From Bacteroidales bacterium (GTDB taxonomy: Bacteria > Bacteroidota > Bacteroidia > Bacteroidales > UBA1715): a stretch of DNA of 64,000 nt. The position numbers and the translations under genes are program-made. The notes under the pieces were generated by a model. The model was not told the DNA's origin. It ran no database searches and worked only from the letters and a program-made list of their open reading frames with translations. This document shows positions 28,142-36,650 of the stretch, piece by piece (within the stretch, counting starts at the first letter, position 1; each line of letters begins with the position of its first letter). The stretch lies in NCBI GenBank assembly GCA_017642535.1, contig JAGCOW010000057.1:20968-84967 (forward strand). Reading direction: 5' to 3'.

Positions 28142-29257
28142 GGAACTGCACAGAATGAATATGCCCGTTATTATGATGCGAGTTGGAAACCAACTACAAA
28201 GGACAGTGCGATTTATATGCGGAAAATCACCTATGGCAGGAACGGAAAACCCAAGGGACTTGTCCGCGATTATTATTATGACAACATAAATGATTCAATT
28301 GTTGCTCTCCAGTGGGAAGGCCACATTGTTTTCGAAGACCTGGAAACAGGCAGGGACGTTCTCGACGGAAAATGTGTGTGGTACGATAAAAACGGTCAAA
28401 TAGTAAATGCGGTATATTATAAAGATGGTCAAAAAACGACACCAAGAAAACTTATAACTCCCGGTCATCCAGATTCACGATTGATTGTGATTTCCGAGAC
28501 GAAGAATATAGACCATATAATGGTATCGATTGACGACCTGAAACCTTTGGCAGGAAAAGAAAATAGCTCTGTTTTTAGATGTGCTTTTCTTTCTCTGCTT
28601 ACCGCAGATGGTTTATTAGAGCACATGCCATTTCCCATCAAAATAATACAAGGTGCTGACACAATGTGTCTTTGGGGTATCCCAAGTATTTTTCTCAATT
28701 ATCATTTGAAGAATCTTGAATTCAGAAAGGGTGACTGGTTTGTAAAGACAAGGCCGTGGTTTCAGCAACAGGTTGTGAAAGGGAAAAGTATTCCTATAAA
28801 AAGATCCTTTCGTGCAAGGCAGAGAATTAATCATTGCCTTTTTATACATAGATATTTTTGTATCAAAGAATGGAAATGTTTCAAAGAAAAAGGCAAATAT
28901 AGTTATATCCCATATAAAGAACTTGATTTTTTTGAAATAGATTTTGCGAATACGGACGATGTGGAATTGATATCTGCCGATAGTTGTTTTATAGAGAATT
29001 ATCTAAAGTGTGAATGGTCTGGTGTTGGTGTAGAAGATATGAAAGATTACTTGATTTTTGACGAAGAGGCAAAACAATATGTTGATAAAACAAAAAATGA
29101 GATTGATTACTATGGTAATAAAAGACAAGTTCCATATCATGCACCTTGTTATACCCGAACGGAGTTTGACGATATGGAAAAAAAAGAAAGTATATGGGCA
29201 TACAAAAGAATGGAACTCAAAAAACTACAACGAATGCATAAAAAAAATAAATTCTAA
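28088..29257 (+). CDS. Chimeric secreted protein: MORN N-terminus of the giants on an unrelated body
   Basis: 389 residues, TTG start. Residues 1-115 (leader to CVWYDKNGQIV) are almost the same as the N-terminus of the giant proteins at 19961 and 29263, with MORN_2 units. After that the sequence changes. From about 180 on it matches the smaller protein at 32394 (IIQGADTMCLWGIPS..LNYHLKN, KPWFQQ-type, FFEIDFA, YLIFDEEAKQYV, YYGNKRQVPY). So one gene joins parts of two family types. Followed after 5 bases by the next giant gene; one operon of three. Confidence 0.75.
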   Translation: MKLFRYIVPIVFLLLSFVGTAQNEYARYYDASWKPTTKDSAIYMRKITYGRNGKPKGLVRDYYYDNINDSIVALQWEGHIVFEDLETGRDVLDGKCVWYDKNGQIVNAVYYKDGQKTTPRKLITPGHPDSRLIVISETKNIDHIMVSIDDLKPLAGKENSSVFRCAFLSLLTADGLLEHMPFPIKIIQGADTMCLWGIPSIFLNYHLKNLEFRKGDWFVKTRPWFQQQVVKGKSIPIKRSFRARQRINHCLFIHRYFCIKEWKCFKEKGKYSYIPYKELDFFEIDFANTDDVELISADSCFIENYLKCEWSGVGVEDMKDYLIFDEEAKQYVDKTKNEIDYYGNKRQVPYHAPCYTRTEFDDMEKKESIWAYKRMELKKLQRMHKKNKF

Positions 29258-29262
29258 AAAAA

Positions 29263-32200
29263 ATGAAACTTTTCCGTTCCATACTGCCGATTTTCTTTTT
29301 CCTCCTCTCGCTGATGGCTACGGCACAGAATGAATATACCCGTTATTATGATGCGAATTGGAAACCGACCACGAAGGATAATGCGAGTTATATACGGAAA
29401 ATCACCTACGGCAAGGATGGGAAACCCCAAGGACTTGTCCACGATTATTTTTATGACAAATGGAACGATTCGATACAAGGTCTCCAATGGGAAGGATATA
29501 TTCTTTCCGAAAATCTTGAAACAGGTAAGGATGTTTGTGACGGAAAATGTGTCTGGTATAACAGGGAAGGAAAAATAGAGCAAGTCGCAACGTATAAAAA
29601 CGGTGTGTTGAACGGACCATATTGGCATAGAAGAGATTTTGATGGAGAAATAAAATTGGGAAATTATAAAGACGGGAAAATTGACGGTTGGTTTTTTAAA
29701 TACAACGCAGACTATGTTTATGTTTACAAAGATGGTTTTGATTATCCATATCAATACGTTTACGGACGTACACCAAAAGTTCTAAGTAAAGATAATGATG
29801 AAGATGGAGTGATAACAATTCCTTCGGAACGGAAAAAGATTTTTTACAATCGTAGCACGCCCAATGTTATTCAATCATATAGGATATATTGGGATACGTC
29901 TTATAAAGTGCCTCAATTTGAGTACCTAAATTTAATATATTGCGACAGATATCTTTATTTAAACAAAGATGGTTGGGATGAAGGTGCTGAATACAAGTTT
30001 CACGATGGCATTCACAATAGCAGATATGCATATTCGAAGTTTAGGTATTATAAAAGAGGTAGGGAGGTGTTGACAAAAAGTCTGGAAATGCAACAAGACG
30101 TATATAAGCGATGGGAAAGGTCTAAAGTGTATGATTCGGTTGCATTTACTGATAAAAATCTGTTGTGGGTGCAAAAAGACGGGAAAGTAGGTGCAGTTTC
30201 ACAGTCCACGGGAAAAATAGTCATAAAACCAATATATTCGGTTCCTCGTTTAGATGGAGGCTACTGTTGTCCGGTGTTTACAAATTTGGATGTCGGGGTT
30301 GTTTCGTCAAACAATAAATTCGGTTTGGTTACTCCTCAAGGCGACGCATACACCAAATGTGTGTTTGATGAATTGACGTTGCTTGACACTTACGATAAAA
30401 AAATGGTCAAATCTCCTATAGTTGCAGCAGCTCGGATAGATAGCTTGTGGGGTGCAGTCGATCGGTATGGGACGTTTGTCATTGCTCCGCAATACAGCGA
30501 AATGCAACCGTTTGTACAGCAAGTTACACAAAATGGCGTTGAAAAATGCCGGTTTTATTTTGCGGTAAAACGAAATGGGAAGTGGGGTGTTGTTTCAGCC
30601 CAAAACAAGGTTGTTGTTCCTTTTGTGTTCGACCAAATAAGTGTACTATGCTGTTATGACGTATTCCCTTCGTATATATTTTCTGTAGTGTATCTTGTAA
30701 AGGATTTGAAAGCATACGCAGTTGACGCACTTGAACTGGAAAACAAAAATCTCCTCGCGAATCTCGAAACATATAGAATGGGGAAAAATACCCCAGAGAA
30801 TTATCTTCTTTTTTATCCGTCACGATATGTGTATAGCCGTCATAGTGATTTTAGCAATCACAGGTATCATCTTTCTTTTGAGTTTGATAAAAATGATAAT
30901 TTACTCTATCCGCCAAACTATTGTATGGGAGGGGGAATAACCAATGACGACGTGCGGAAAAGAATTGACGCATACGGTAATTCTATCTATCTTGATCAGA
31001 AAGATTCGGTGCTTTGTAGTCTTCCCGCAGGATTTGAACTTATAACCTGGCAGGGAGACCAAGGTGTTGTGCTGACCAATAAAAACAAACGCAAGGGTGA
31101 TTTTGGTGATTTTGGATATTCGGTCAACGATAATGAATATCAGAAAGTTGGCGTCTATAATATGAAAAAGAAACAATTATTGATAGATACTCTGTACGAT
31201 ATGATTTATGAGCCGAACGCAACCGATTCGTTGTTTTGGGTGAGAATCCACCCTGACAAGGAACACTTTGCAGACTATAAAAACTCGCATTTAGGTGTAG
31301 AGGGAGAATTTTATTACCGCGATTGGCTGGAAAATGGCTGGCAACTGATGTCATATACGGGTAAAAAGGTAACGGAACAAACATTCCAATTCCCTCATCA
31401 GGTAAACGGTAGTCTTGCGAAAATTGGTGTTTCGGGCAGTTATGGCGTGATGAATCAGGAAGGGAAAATAATTTTGCCTCAAATATATGAGAAGATATTT
31501 TTTCAAAAACATGAGATGATTTTGTTTGGCTCACAAAAGTTTGGACTGGCAAACAGAAACGGCGAAATTTTGGTTGAAAACCGTTGGACTTCTGTTTCCC
31601 GTTTTTTAGGAGATTATTTCGTCGGTTTTTCCGAAAATGCAATTGATGTGGTTGACACAACGGGAAAAATCGTTAATACAATAAATATCCAAATGTTGAA
31701 AAATCCTAAAATAGATTTGTCGAAGTATCTGGAATGTCCCGAGTCGTTATGTGATTTGTCGCCACTTTCGCCAGAAATACGGAATGTTGTGTTGCTGAAT
31801 TTTGCCCGACAGAATTTAAGCACTTTTAATTACTTTCTTGGCCATGAATGGTATAGCGAAGATAAAATGGAACTTTTGGCGTATGTGCAATGTGACAAGT
31901 ATTTTCGTCCAAGCCATCCTGGGAGATTTAAGACGGTACCGAACTATCCTCAAATTGATATTATTCGTCAGTCTCCAACAGTTTTCCAAATGAAGATTGA
32001 CGATATTTCCGACAATTCGAAGGTAACGCACAAAACGTACAATTATGTCTTAGAGGACAATTCCCCTCGTCTTGTTGAATTGAAGGATCTGTTTAAAAAG
32101 GGTAGCGGTTATGAAAATGTTCTAAACGCCATAATACAAAAAAGACTGGAGGAGTTTTCAATTATTCAGCGCGATGCGCAAGGTTTGTATCGGGGTTACT

Positions 32201-32397
32201 ATGTTTCTAATGACAATTATGTCCTAACTCGAATTTCCAGTTTTCATATTCCGGATTTTGTCTCTGAATATGTGATATATCCTTATGGAATAAAATTTTA
32301 CGCAAAAAGCGACAAATCTGTTGTTATTGTTCCATATTTTGAGATAGAGAATTATTTGGACTATTCTGGTCCGTTGAAATATTTTCTTGAAGAATGA
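29263..32397 (+). CDS. Giant secreted MORN/WG-repeat protein, copy 3
   Basis: 1044 residues, shorter than its paralogues because part of the segment between MORN and WG repeats is missing. ATG start, leader MKLFRSILPIFFFLLSLMATAQ. MORN_2 units (about 20-160), WG repeats (about 290-790, KDGKVGAVSQSTGKIVIKPIY, KRNGKWGVVSAQNKVVVPF), RsiV/PdaC-like end (TYNYVLEDNS..LKDLFKK, YGIKFYA, VVIVPYFEI) and DYSGPLKYFLEE. It follows the chimeric gene closely and overlaps the next gene by ATGA. The nucleotide identity to the chimeric gene next door at the N-terminus would favour recombination between them. Confidence 0.87.
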   Translation: MKLFRSILPIFFFLLSLMATAQNEYTRYYDANWKPTTKDNASYIRKITYGKDGKPQGLVHDYFYDKWNDSIQGLQWEGYILSENLETGKDVCDGKCVWYNREGKIEQVATYKNGVLNGPYWHRRDFDGEIKLGNYKDGKIDGWFFKYNADYVYVYKDGFDYPYQYVYGRTPKVLSKDNDEDGVITIPSERKKIFYNRSTPNVIQSYRIYWDTSYKVPQFEYLNLIYCDRYLYLNKDGWDEGAEYKFHDGIHNSRYAYSKFRYYKRGREVLTKSLEMQQDVYKRWERSKVYDSVAFTDKNLLWVQKDGKVGAVSQSTGKIVIKPIYSVPRLDGGYCCPVFTNLDVGVVSSNNKFGLVTPQGDAYTKCVFDELTLLDTYDKKMVKSPIVAAARIDSLWGAVDRYGTFVIAPQYSEMQPFVQQVTQNGVEKCRFYFAVKRNGKWGVVSAQNKVVVPFVFDQISVLCCYDVFPSYIFSVVYLVKDLKAYAVDALELENKNLLANLETYRMGKNTPENYLLFYPSRYVYSRHSDFSNHRYHLSFEFDKNDNLLYPPNYCMGGGITNDDVRKRIDAYGNSIYLDQKDSVLCSLPAGFELITWQGDQGVVLTNKNKRKGDFGDFGYSVNDNEYQKVGVYNMKKKQLLIDTLYDMIYEPNATDSLFWVRIHPDKEHFADYKNSHLGVEGEFYYRDWLENGWQLMSYTGKKVTEQTFQFPHQVNGSLAKIGVSGSYGVMNQEGKIILPQIYEKIFFQKHEMILFGSQKFGLANRNGEILVENRWTSVSRFLGDYFVGFSENAIDVVDTTGKIVNTINIQMLKNPKIDLSKYLECPESLCDLSPLSPEIRNVVLLNFARQNLSTFNYFLGHEWYSEDKMELLAYVQCDKYFRPSHPGRFKTVPNYPQIDIIRQSPTVFQMKIDDISDNSKVTHKTYNYVLEDNSPRLVELKDLFKKGSGYENVLNAIIQKRLEEFSIIQRDAQGLYRGYYVSNDNYVLTRISSFHIPDFVSEYVIYPYGIKFYAKSDKSVVIVPYFEIENYLDYSGPLKYFLEE

Positions 32398-32401
32398 AAC
32401 T
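32359..32401 (+). repeat. Conserved 3' tail with ATGA gene coupling, copy 3
   Basis: Same 43 bases as at 15779 and 23957. Confidence 0.85.
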
Positions 32402-33143
32402 CTTTCGTTACATAGTGCTGATTGTGTTTTTGTTGCTTACAACAATATCGTTGCAGGCACAAGAAGTCAGTCTTTGTAGTAATACAAGGCTAATATTATT
32501 ATCGTGTAATGAGAATGATAATTTAGATATTTTGCGAATGCATAATGGTATTTTAATCACAAAGGACAAAAATAAAATCCTTTTTAGTGAAGAAATGTAT
32601 CCTACTATAGATGGTATTGTTTTTGATATTCCTGATATAATATGGATAATTCAAGGCTACGATACGATGAGGGTAGATGGGATTCCCAGTAGTCTCCTTA
32701 ATTATCATTTGAAAAATTTTGAGTTCAAGAAAGGGAATTGGTTTATAAAGACAAAACCGTGGTTTCAGCAAAAAGTTGTAACGGGAAGTGAAATTTTTAA
32801 TCCAACTATGTCGATTGTAAAAGTTCATCAAAGGGAAAAAATAAGACACGTCAATGATAAATATGAATCTTTCGATGAAATGAGATTCTTTGAAATAGAT
32901 TTAGCAGATACTAACGAGGTTGAGATGATGTCTATGGATAGCAGTTTTAGCAATAAGTATTATAATACACCACGTTCATATTATGATATTTTGGAGTGGC
33001 AAGATTACTTATTATTTGACGAAGATGCTAAACAATATGTTGAAAAGATACAAAAAGAATATGATTATTACGGTTCAGGTCGAAGAGTTCCGTATATTGC
33101 ACCTTATTATACAAAAGAGGAATATGAGGAGTCAATAAAGTAA
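32394..33143 (+). CDS. Secreted cassette protein, body shared with the chimera
   Basis: 249 residues. ATG overlaps the upstream stop. Leader MKLFRYIVLIVFLLLTTISLQAQ. From about residue 80 (WIIQGYDTMRVDGIPSSLLN, KPWFQQKVV, FFEIDLADTNEVEMMS, YLLFDEDAKQYVEK) it is paralogous to the last 210 residues of the protein at 28088. No known domain. Third gene of the 28088-33143 operon. Confidence 0.7.
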   Translation: MKLFRYIVLIVFLLLTTISLQAQEVSLCSNTRLILLSCNENDNLDILRMHNGILITKDKNKILFSEEMYPTIDGIVFDIPDIIWIIQGYDTMRVDGIPSSLLNYHLKNFEFKKGNWFIKTKPWFQQKVVTGSEIFNPTMSIVKVHQREKIRHVNDKYESFDEMRFFEIDLADTNEVEMMSMDSSFSNKYYNTPRSYYDILEWQDYLLFDEDAKQYVEKIQKEYDYYGSGRRVPYIAPYYTKEEYEESIK

Positions 33144-33183
33144 AAAACGATGGCATTGGGGGCAGAAACGATACGACTTAATA

Positions 33184-33191
33184 TAATTTTG
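33184..33191 (+). promoter_or_regulatory. Promoter-like -7 box
   Basis: TAATTTTG, consensus match, 31 bases before the ATG at 33223; not of the cassette type. Confidence 0.5.
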
Positions 33192-33222
33192 AAAAAAAGT
33201 AAAATAAATCAAATGTCAGAAT

Positions 33223-33798
33223 ATGCACTCAAAAAACTTTAGAACGACGATATGTTTTATGATCTCAATAGTATTGTGTTCGTCCATACAAGCACAAATT
33301 GGCTGTTTATGTGATGATCAAATAATATATTATCAAAGTTTAGAAGATAGTGAGAAATATAATTACGAGTTTTTTTATAGGAAAATAAAAATAGTTGACA
33401 CATTAGTAGAAGATGAGAAGCAAGGCGAATATATATATTCAGGAGTAACGAAGTTAAGGTATAAAAACGCTGACAGTTTCATACACCGTGCTAAAACATA
33501 TGTAGGAACATCTACAGACAAAAGTTTTAGCAAATTCGCTCGTTGGTATAATGTAGAATGTTGTGATAGTCAAATAAAAGGTTATTTGGTTATAACGGAA
33601 AAATCTACTAAACAACAACAAATAATAAGTTTTCCGATATTAGACGAAGTAGATGCGTATTGGTTTAAAGGATGTAGATTTAAAAAAGGTGCATATAAAA
33701 TTATAAAATATAATTATCCAGACTTATATTATAGCGACAAGGATTTAGTTCCATGCGAAAACGATTTGCCGCCGAATTTTATTAAAAGAATTAAGTGA
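33223..33798 (+). CDS. Secreted protein of unknown function
   Basis: 191 residues. Signal peptide MHSKNFRTTICFMISIVLCSSIQAQ, unrelated to the cassette leader. Early cysteines (GCLCDD) follow cleavage. Lys/Tyr-rich, very AT-rich codons compared with housekeeping genes. No domain recognised. Its own promoter box suggests independent expression. Confidence 0.6.
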   Translation: MHSKNFRTTICFMISIVLCSSIQAQIGCLCDDQIIYYQSLEDSEKYNYEFFYRKIKIVDTLVEDEKQGEYIYSGVTKLRYKNADSFIHRAKTYVGTSTDKSFSKFARWYNVECCDSQIKGYLVITEKSTKQQQIISFPILDEVDAYWFKGCRFKKGAYKIIKYNYPDLYYSDKDLVPCENDLPPNFIKRIK

Positions 33799-33825
33799 GA
33801 TTTCTCGCTTCGCTCGAAATGACGG
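33798..33825 (-). repeat. Inverted short REP variant
   Basis: GAGATTTCTCGCTTCGCTCG is the reverse-oriented form of the common Bacteroidetes CGAGCGAAGCGAGAAATC repeat; it faces the copy at 33852. Confidence 0.65.
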
Positions 33826-33851
33826 GCGTCTTCCTCTTTTATTCCCCATCA

Positions 33852-33901
33852 ATGCACCGTCATGTCGAACGGAGCGAAGCGGAGAGAGACATCTCATCAC
33901 A
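33852..33901 (+). repeat. REP-like dispersed repeat, copy 3
   Basis: Same block as at 18387, here followed by AATACAAAACTTTAGATTT instead of the cassette promoter; the same follower occurs after copy 4. Confidence 0.85.
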
Positions 33902-33905
33902 AAAG

Positions 33906-33974
33906 AATACAAAACTTTAGATTTATACCATATAAAACTTTAGATTTTCACCATATAAAACTTTAGATTTTTAC
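33906..33974 (+). repeat. Three 23-bp tandem repeats abutting a promoter
   Basis: Units two (33929-33951) and three (33952-33974) share CATATAAAACTTTAGATTTT and differ at a base near the end; unit one is slightly diverged. The -7 box begins at the base after unit three, so the units cover the -33 region and upstream, like stacked operator sites. One more half-unit stands at 38170. Confidence 0.75.
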
Positions 33975-33982
33975 TATATTTG
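33975..33982 (+). promoter_or_regulatory. Promoter -7 box of the DUF4143 ATPase
   Basis: TATATTTG, perfect match, directly after the tandem repeats and 27 bases before the ATG. Confidence 0.7.
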
Positions 33983-34009
33983 CATCAAAATGGTAAAAAA
34001 CGAATTGAT

Positions 34010-35188
34010 ATGTTGATACAGAGAACTGCACGCGAAGCTTTGTTGAGACTTGCATCTCAATTTCCTGTTGTCGGGCTGACTGGACCTCGCCAAAGCGGAA
34101 AGTCAACGTTGGCAAAGATGACGTTTCCCGAAAAGAAATATTTCACGTTCGATGACAAAAGTCTTCGTGAACTTGCGGCGTCGAACCCAAAGGATTTCTT
34201 GTTGTCGTTTCCCGACGGGGCGATTATAGACGAGGCACAGAAAGTCCCCGAAATTTTTGATGCGGTGAAATACTATGTTGACAATAGGAATACTGCTCCT
34301 GGGACATTTATTCTCACAGGTTCCAGCCAGTTTAAGTTGAAGGAAAATATGACGGATTCCTTGGCGGGACGTGTGGCGTTTCTTAAACTGTTGCCGCTTT
34401 CCATTGCGGAACTGAACACTACGGCAGAACAGTTTGAAACACCATACGACATGATTGTCAAAGGATTTTATCCGCCGTTGCACGATACGCAGAAACATTT
34501 TTTCAAGGAAGATTGGTTCGAAAGTTATATCGACACCTATTTGGACTACGATGTGAAGGATTTGATAAACGCAAGCAATCTTTCCCTGTTCAGACGGTTT
34601 ATTCAGATTTGTGCCACTTATAGCGGACAAATGGTCTCGATGGATAGCATTTCAAAAAATCTGGGAATTTCGGCACCGACGGTAAAAAAATGGCTTTCAA
34701 TCTTGGAGTCGTCATATATAATTCACTTTTTGGAACCCGACACGAACAATCTCGGGAAGGCGGTTGTAAAAACTCCGAAACTGTATTTTGTCGATACTGG
34801 CTTGTTGTGTCATTTGTTGCGGATAGAAACAATCGCCGATTTGAATTTAAATCTCAATAAGGGCGCCATAGTTGAAACATTTGCCGTTTCGGAATTGTTG
34901 AAGACCAGATTGAACAAGGCGAAAAAGGCAAACTTGACCTATTTCCGTGACAACAAAGGATTTGAGGTTGACATTATTGCCGACTGGAAACATACATTTG
35001 CCGTTGAGATAAAGAGTTCGAGCGATGCGGAGAAGAAGCTGTCAGCAAACGTCAGAAAATACATAGACTTGCGTTCCGACGTGCAATGCGACGGTACTGT
35101 ATTGTATTTAGGCGATTTTACATGTAGAATCAACAATGTTAATTATGTGAGTTGGAAAGACTGGGGAAATTTTTTTGAGAACGTGTAA
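34010..35188 (+). CDS. AAA ATPase with DUF4143 domain
   Basis: 392 residues from the second ATG region; an upstream TTG start would lie in the promoter box. N-terminal AAA_14 part: Walker A GPRQSGKST (about 25-33), Walker B GAIIDEAQ, sensor FILTGSSQF. C-terminal DUF4143: helical middle, then a restriction-endonuclease-like core YFRDNKGFEVDIIAD...AVEIKSS. Cytoplasmic. The family is abundant and variable in Bacteroidetes, role unsettled; it may be linked to toxin-antitoxin or defence. Codon use is closer to housekeeping genes than to the flanking secreted proteins. Confidence 0.92.
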   Translation: MLIQRTAREALLRLASQFPVVGLTGPRQSGKSTLAKMTFPEKKYFTFDDKSLRELAASNPKDFLLSFPDGAIIDEAQKVPEIFDAVKYYVDNRNTAPGTFILTGSSQFKLKENMTDSLAGRVAFLKLLPLSIAELNTTAEQFETPYDMIVKGFYPPLHDTQKHFFKEDWFESYIDTYLDYDVKDLINASNLSLFRRFIQICATYSGQMVSMDSISKNLGISAPTVKKWLSILESSYIIHFLEPDTNNLGKAVVKTPKLYFVDTGLLCHLLRIETIADLNLNLNKGAIVETFAVSELLKTRLNKAKKANLTYFRDNKGFEVDIIADWKHTFAVEIKSSSDAEKKLSANVRKYIDLRSDVQCDGTVLYLGDFTCRINNVNYVSWKDWGNFFENV

Positions 35189-35194
35189 TTTTTC

Positions 35195-35202
35195 TATCTT
35201 TG
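35195..35202 (+). promoter_or_regulatory. Cassette-type promoter, leader replaced
   Basis: TATCTTTG plus GAACTCTAAAA, then identity ends and a different signal peptide follows. It begins 7 bases after the ATPase stop codon. Confidence 0.75.
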
Positions 35203-35231
35203 AACTCTAAAAAGAATTTTATGATACAGAG

Positions 35232-36236
35232 ATGAAATGGTTCCATACCATAGTGTTAAATCTTTTGTTATTGGTGACTTTTTTTCAAAGCTACGCCTAT
35301 GCCCCATATTATCTGAAACATTATCAAGATATAGACCCTGAATATGCAGATTCAGTATTGGTTGTTGATTTTATCGAGTTGAAGCACTTGGGGGCGAAAG
35401 AGTATTTTCAAAAATACGAGTGGGATATGTCAATACTGAAGGAGCAAAAGGTTTTAAGCGTTGAATTTTATTATGGCGATTCTTTAGAGGGACTTCCCGA
35501 AATATTTCCAAATCTCAATGCTCTTATTATTACAAATGGAATCTGGTTTAATGGCATTGAGAAATTTCGTGAATTGAAATATATACTAATCGACGATTTT
35601 CATAATTGTTGGCAGAAATATCTGCCTATAGATTTAACTTCGGTATGTCAATGTAAAAATCTTGAAGTACTATATGTTCGTTCTAAAGCGCATAAGATTA
35701 TCCCGTCAGAGATTGTTAAACTAAAAAAATTAAAACGTCTTTTGATTCCTGCAACTTTTTATAAGATGTCGGGATGGGAATATTTGTTGCAACGAAAAGA
35801 CTGGGAAGACATACTCGATAATGGGCTTTATCAATATGCTGATCTTAGTGATGTTTTTGAGGTGTTTATGTTATACAAGTTAGGCGGTTTTCCCTATGAC
35901 TATTACAAGTCTCACTTAGGCAAAAACTATTATGGTGATTATTTTGATTATGATTTTAAATTTGACGAAGATTCAAGTTTTATTTGCAAAGCAAATGTAA
36001 ACTCTAGATACGTAAAAGATTATCCGAAAACGGCAGAAGATTATGTAAGTGGAAAATATAAAAACGGGAAACGATGTGGAATATGGGAATATAAGATTGA
36101 AGGAAAGGACCGCTATATGACAATTGATTATGATAAAATGATTGTTCATGGTAAGCACTGGGGCTTTATAGATGAGAAGACTGGAGAATTATATGATATA
36201 TACCAGGGGCGAAAACTCGGATTGCGTATGTTATAA
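35232..36236 (+). CDS. Secreted leucine-rich-repeat-like protein with MORN-like end
   Basis: 334 residues. Signal peptide MKWFHTIVLNLLLLVTFFQSYA. Residues about 70-190 have irregular leucine-rich repeats (FPNLNALIITNGI, CKNLEVLYVRS, IVKLKKLKRLLIP). The end has one MORN_2-like unit (KYKNGKRCGIWEYKIEGKDR) and ELYDIYQGRKLG. Same overall class as the proteins at 36598, 39851 and 53347. Surface recognition is plausible; ligand unknown. Confidence 0.7.
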   Translation: MKWFHTIVLNLLLLVTFFQSYAYAPYYLKHYQDIDPEYADSVLVVDFIELKHLGAKEYFQKYEWDMSILKEQKVLSVEFYYGDSLEGLPEIFPNLNALIITNGIWFNGIEKFRELKYILIDDFHNCWQKYLPIDLTSVCQCKNLEVLYVRSKAHKIIPSEIVKLKKLKRLLIPATFYKMSGWEYLLQRKDWEDILDNGLYQYADLSDVFEVFMLYKLGGFPYDYYKSHLGKNYYGDYFDYDFKFDEDSSFICKANVNSRYVKDYPKTAEDYVSGKYKNGKRCGIWEYKIEGKDRYMTIDYDKMIVHGKHWGFIDEKTGELYDIYQGRKLGLRML

Positions 36237-36529
36237 CGCGTGGGGAAAGTTTAACCATTGATTTGTTTTATTTTGATAAAGCGGTAAAGGCTCAGATTAC
36301 TGTTAATGGCAGTTATACAGGTGTAACAGTAACTGATGCTGACGAGCATTATGAGACATATTATACTATGGAGAATGGACACATTTATCGAAGAAAATGC
36401 AGTCTTGCAGATTATAGACACGTGAATTCATGGGGTGAGGAGGAAAAGATAGAAAAGGATACATTCTTGGATACGATATTAATTAGTGTAAATAAAATAA
36501 TTGAGAGTTATGGCCACAATGACAGATAA
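36221..36529 (+). pseudogene. Out-of-frame protein fragment
   Basis: A frame open across the preceding stop region reads RGESLTIDLFYFDKAVKAQ...TVNGSYTGVTVTDADEHYE and ends at 36529. It has good protein character but no convincing start or signal peptide. Probably the 3' part of a lost gene, joined here by recombination. It fills most of the 361-base gap between the two neighbouring genes. Confidence 0.35.
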
Positions 36530-36569
36530 CAATTGTAATATAGCTGTTGGAATTATTCAGAAAAATTTC

Positions 36570-36650
36570 AATCTTTGAACTCTAAACAATTTTGATTTTG
36601 AAACTTTTTCGTTCCATACTGCCCATTTTCTTTTTCTTCCTCTCGCTCGG
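36570..36650 (+). promoter_or_regulatory. Promoter plus signal-peptide cassette, copy 4
   Basis: Box AATCTTTG (one mismatch, 36570-36577), TTG 20 bases before it, GAACTCTAAACAATTTTG, then the leader variant MKLFRSILP. Confidence 0.7.

Noticed and set aside
33906..33974. Tandem 23-bp repeats as a CRISPR array
   Set aside because: Units are contiguous with no spacers and no cas genes are near.
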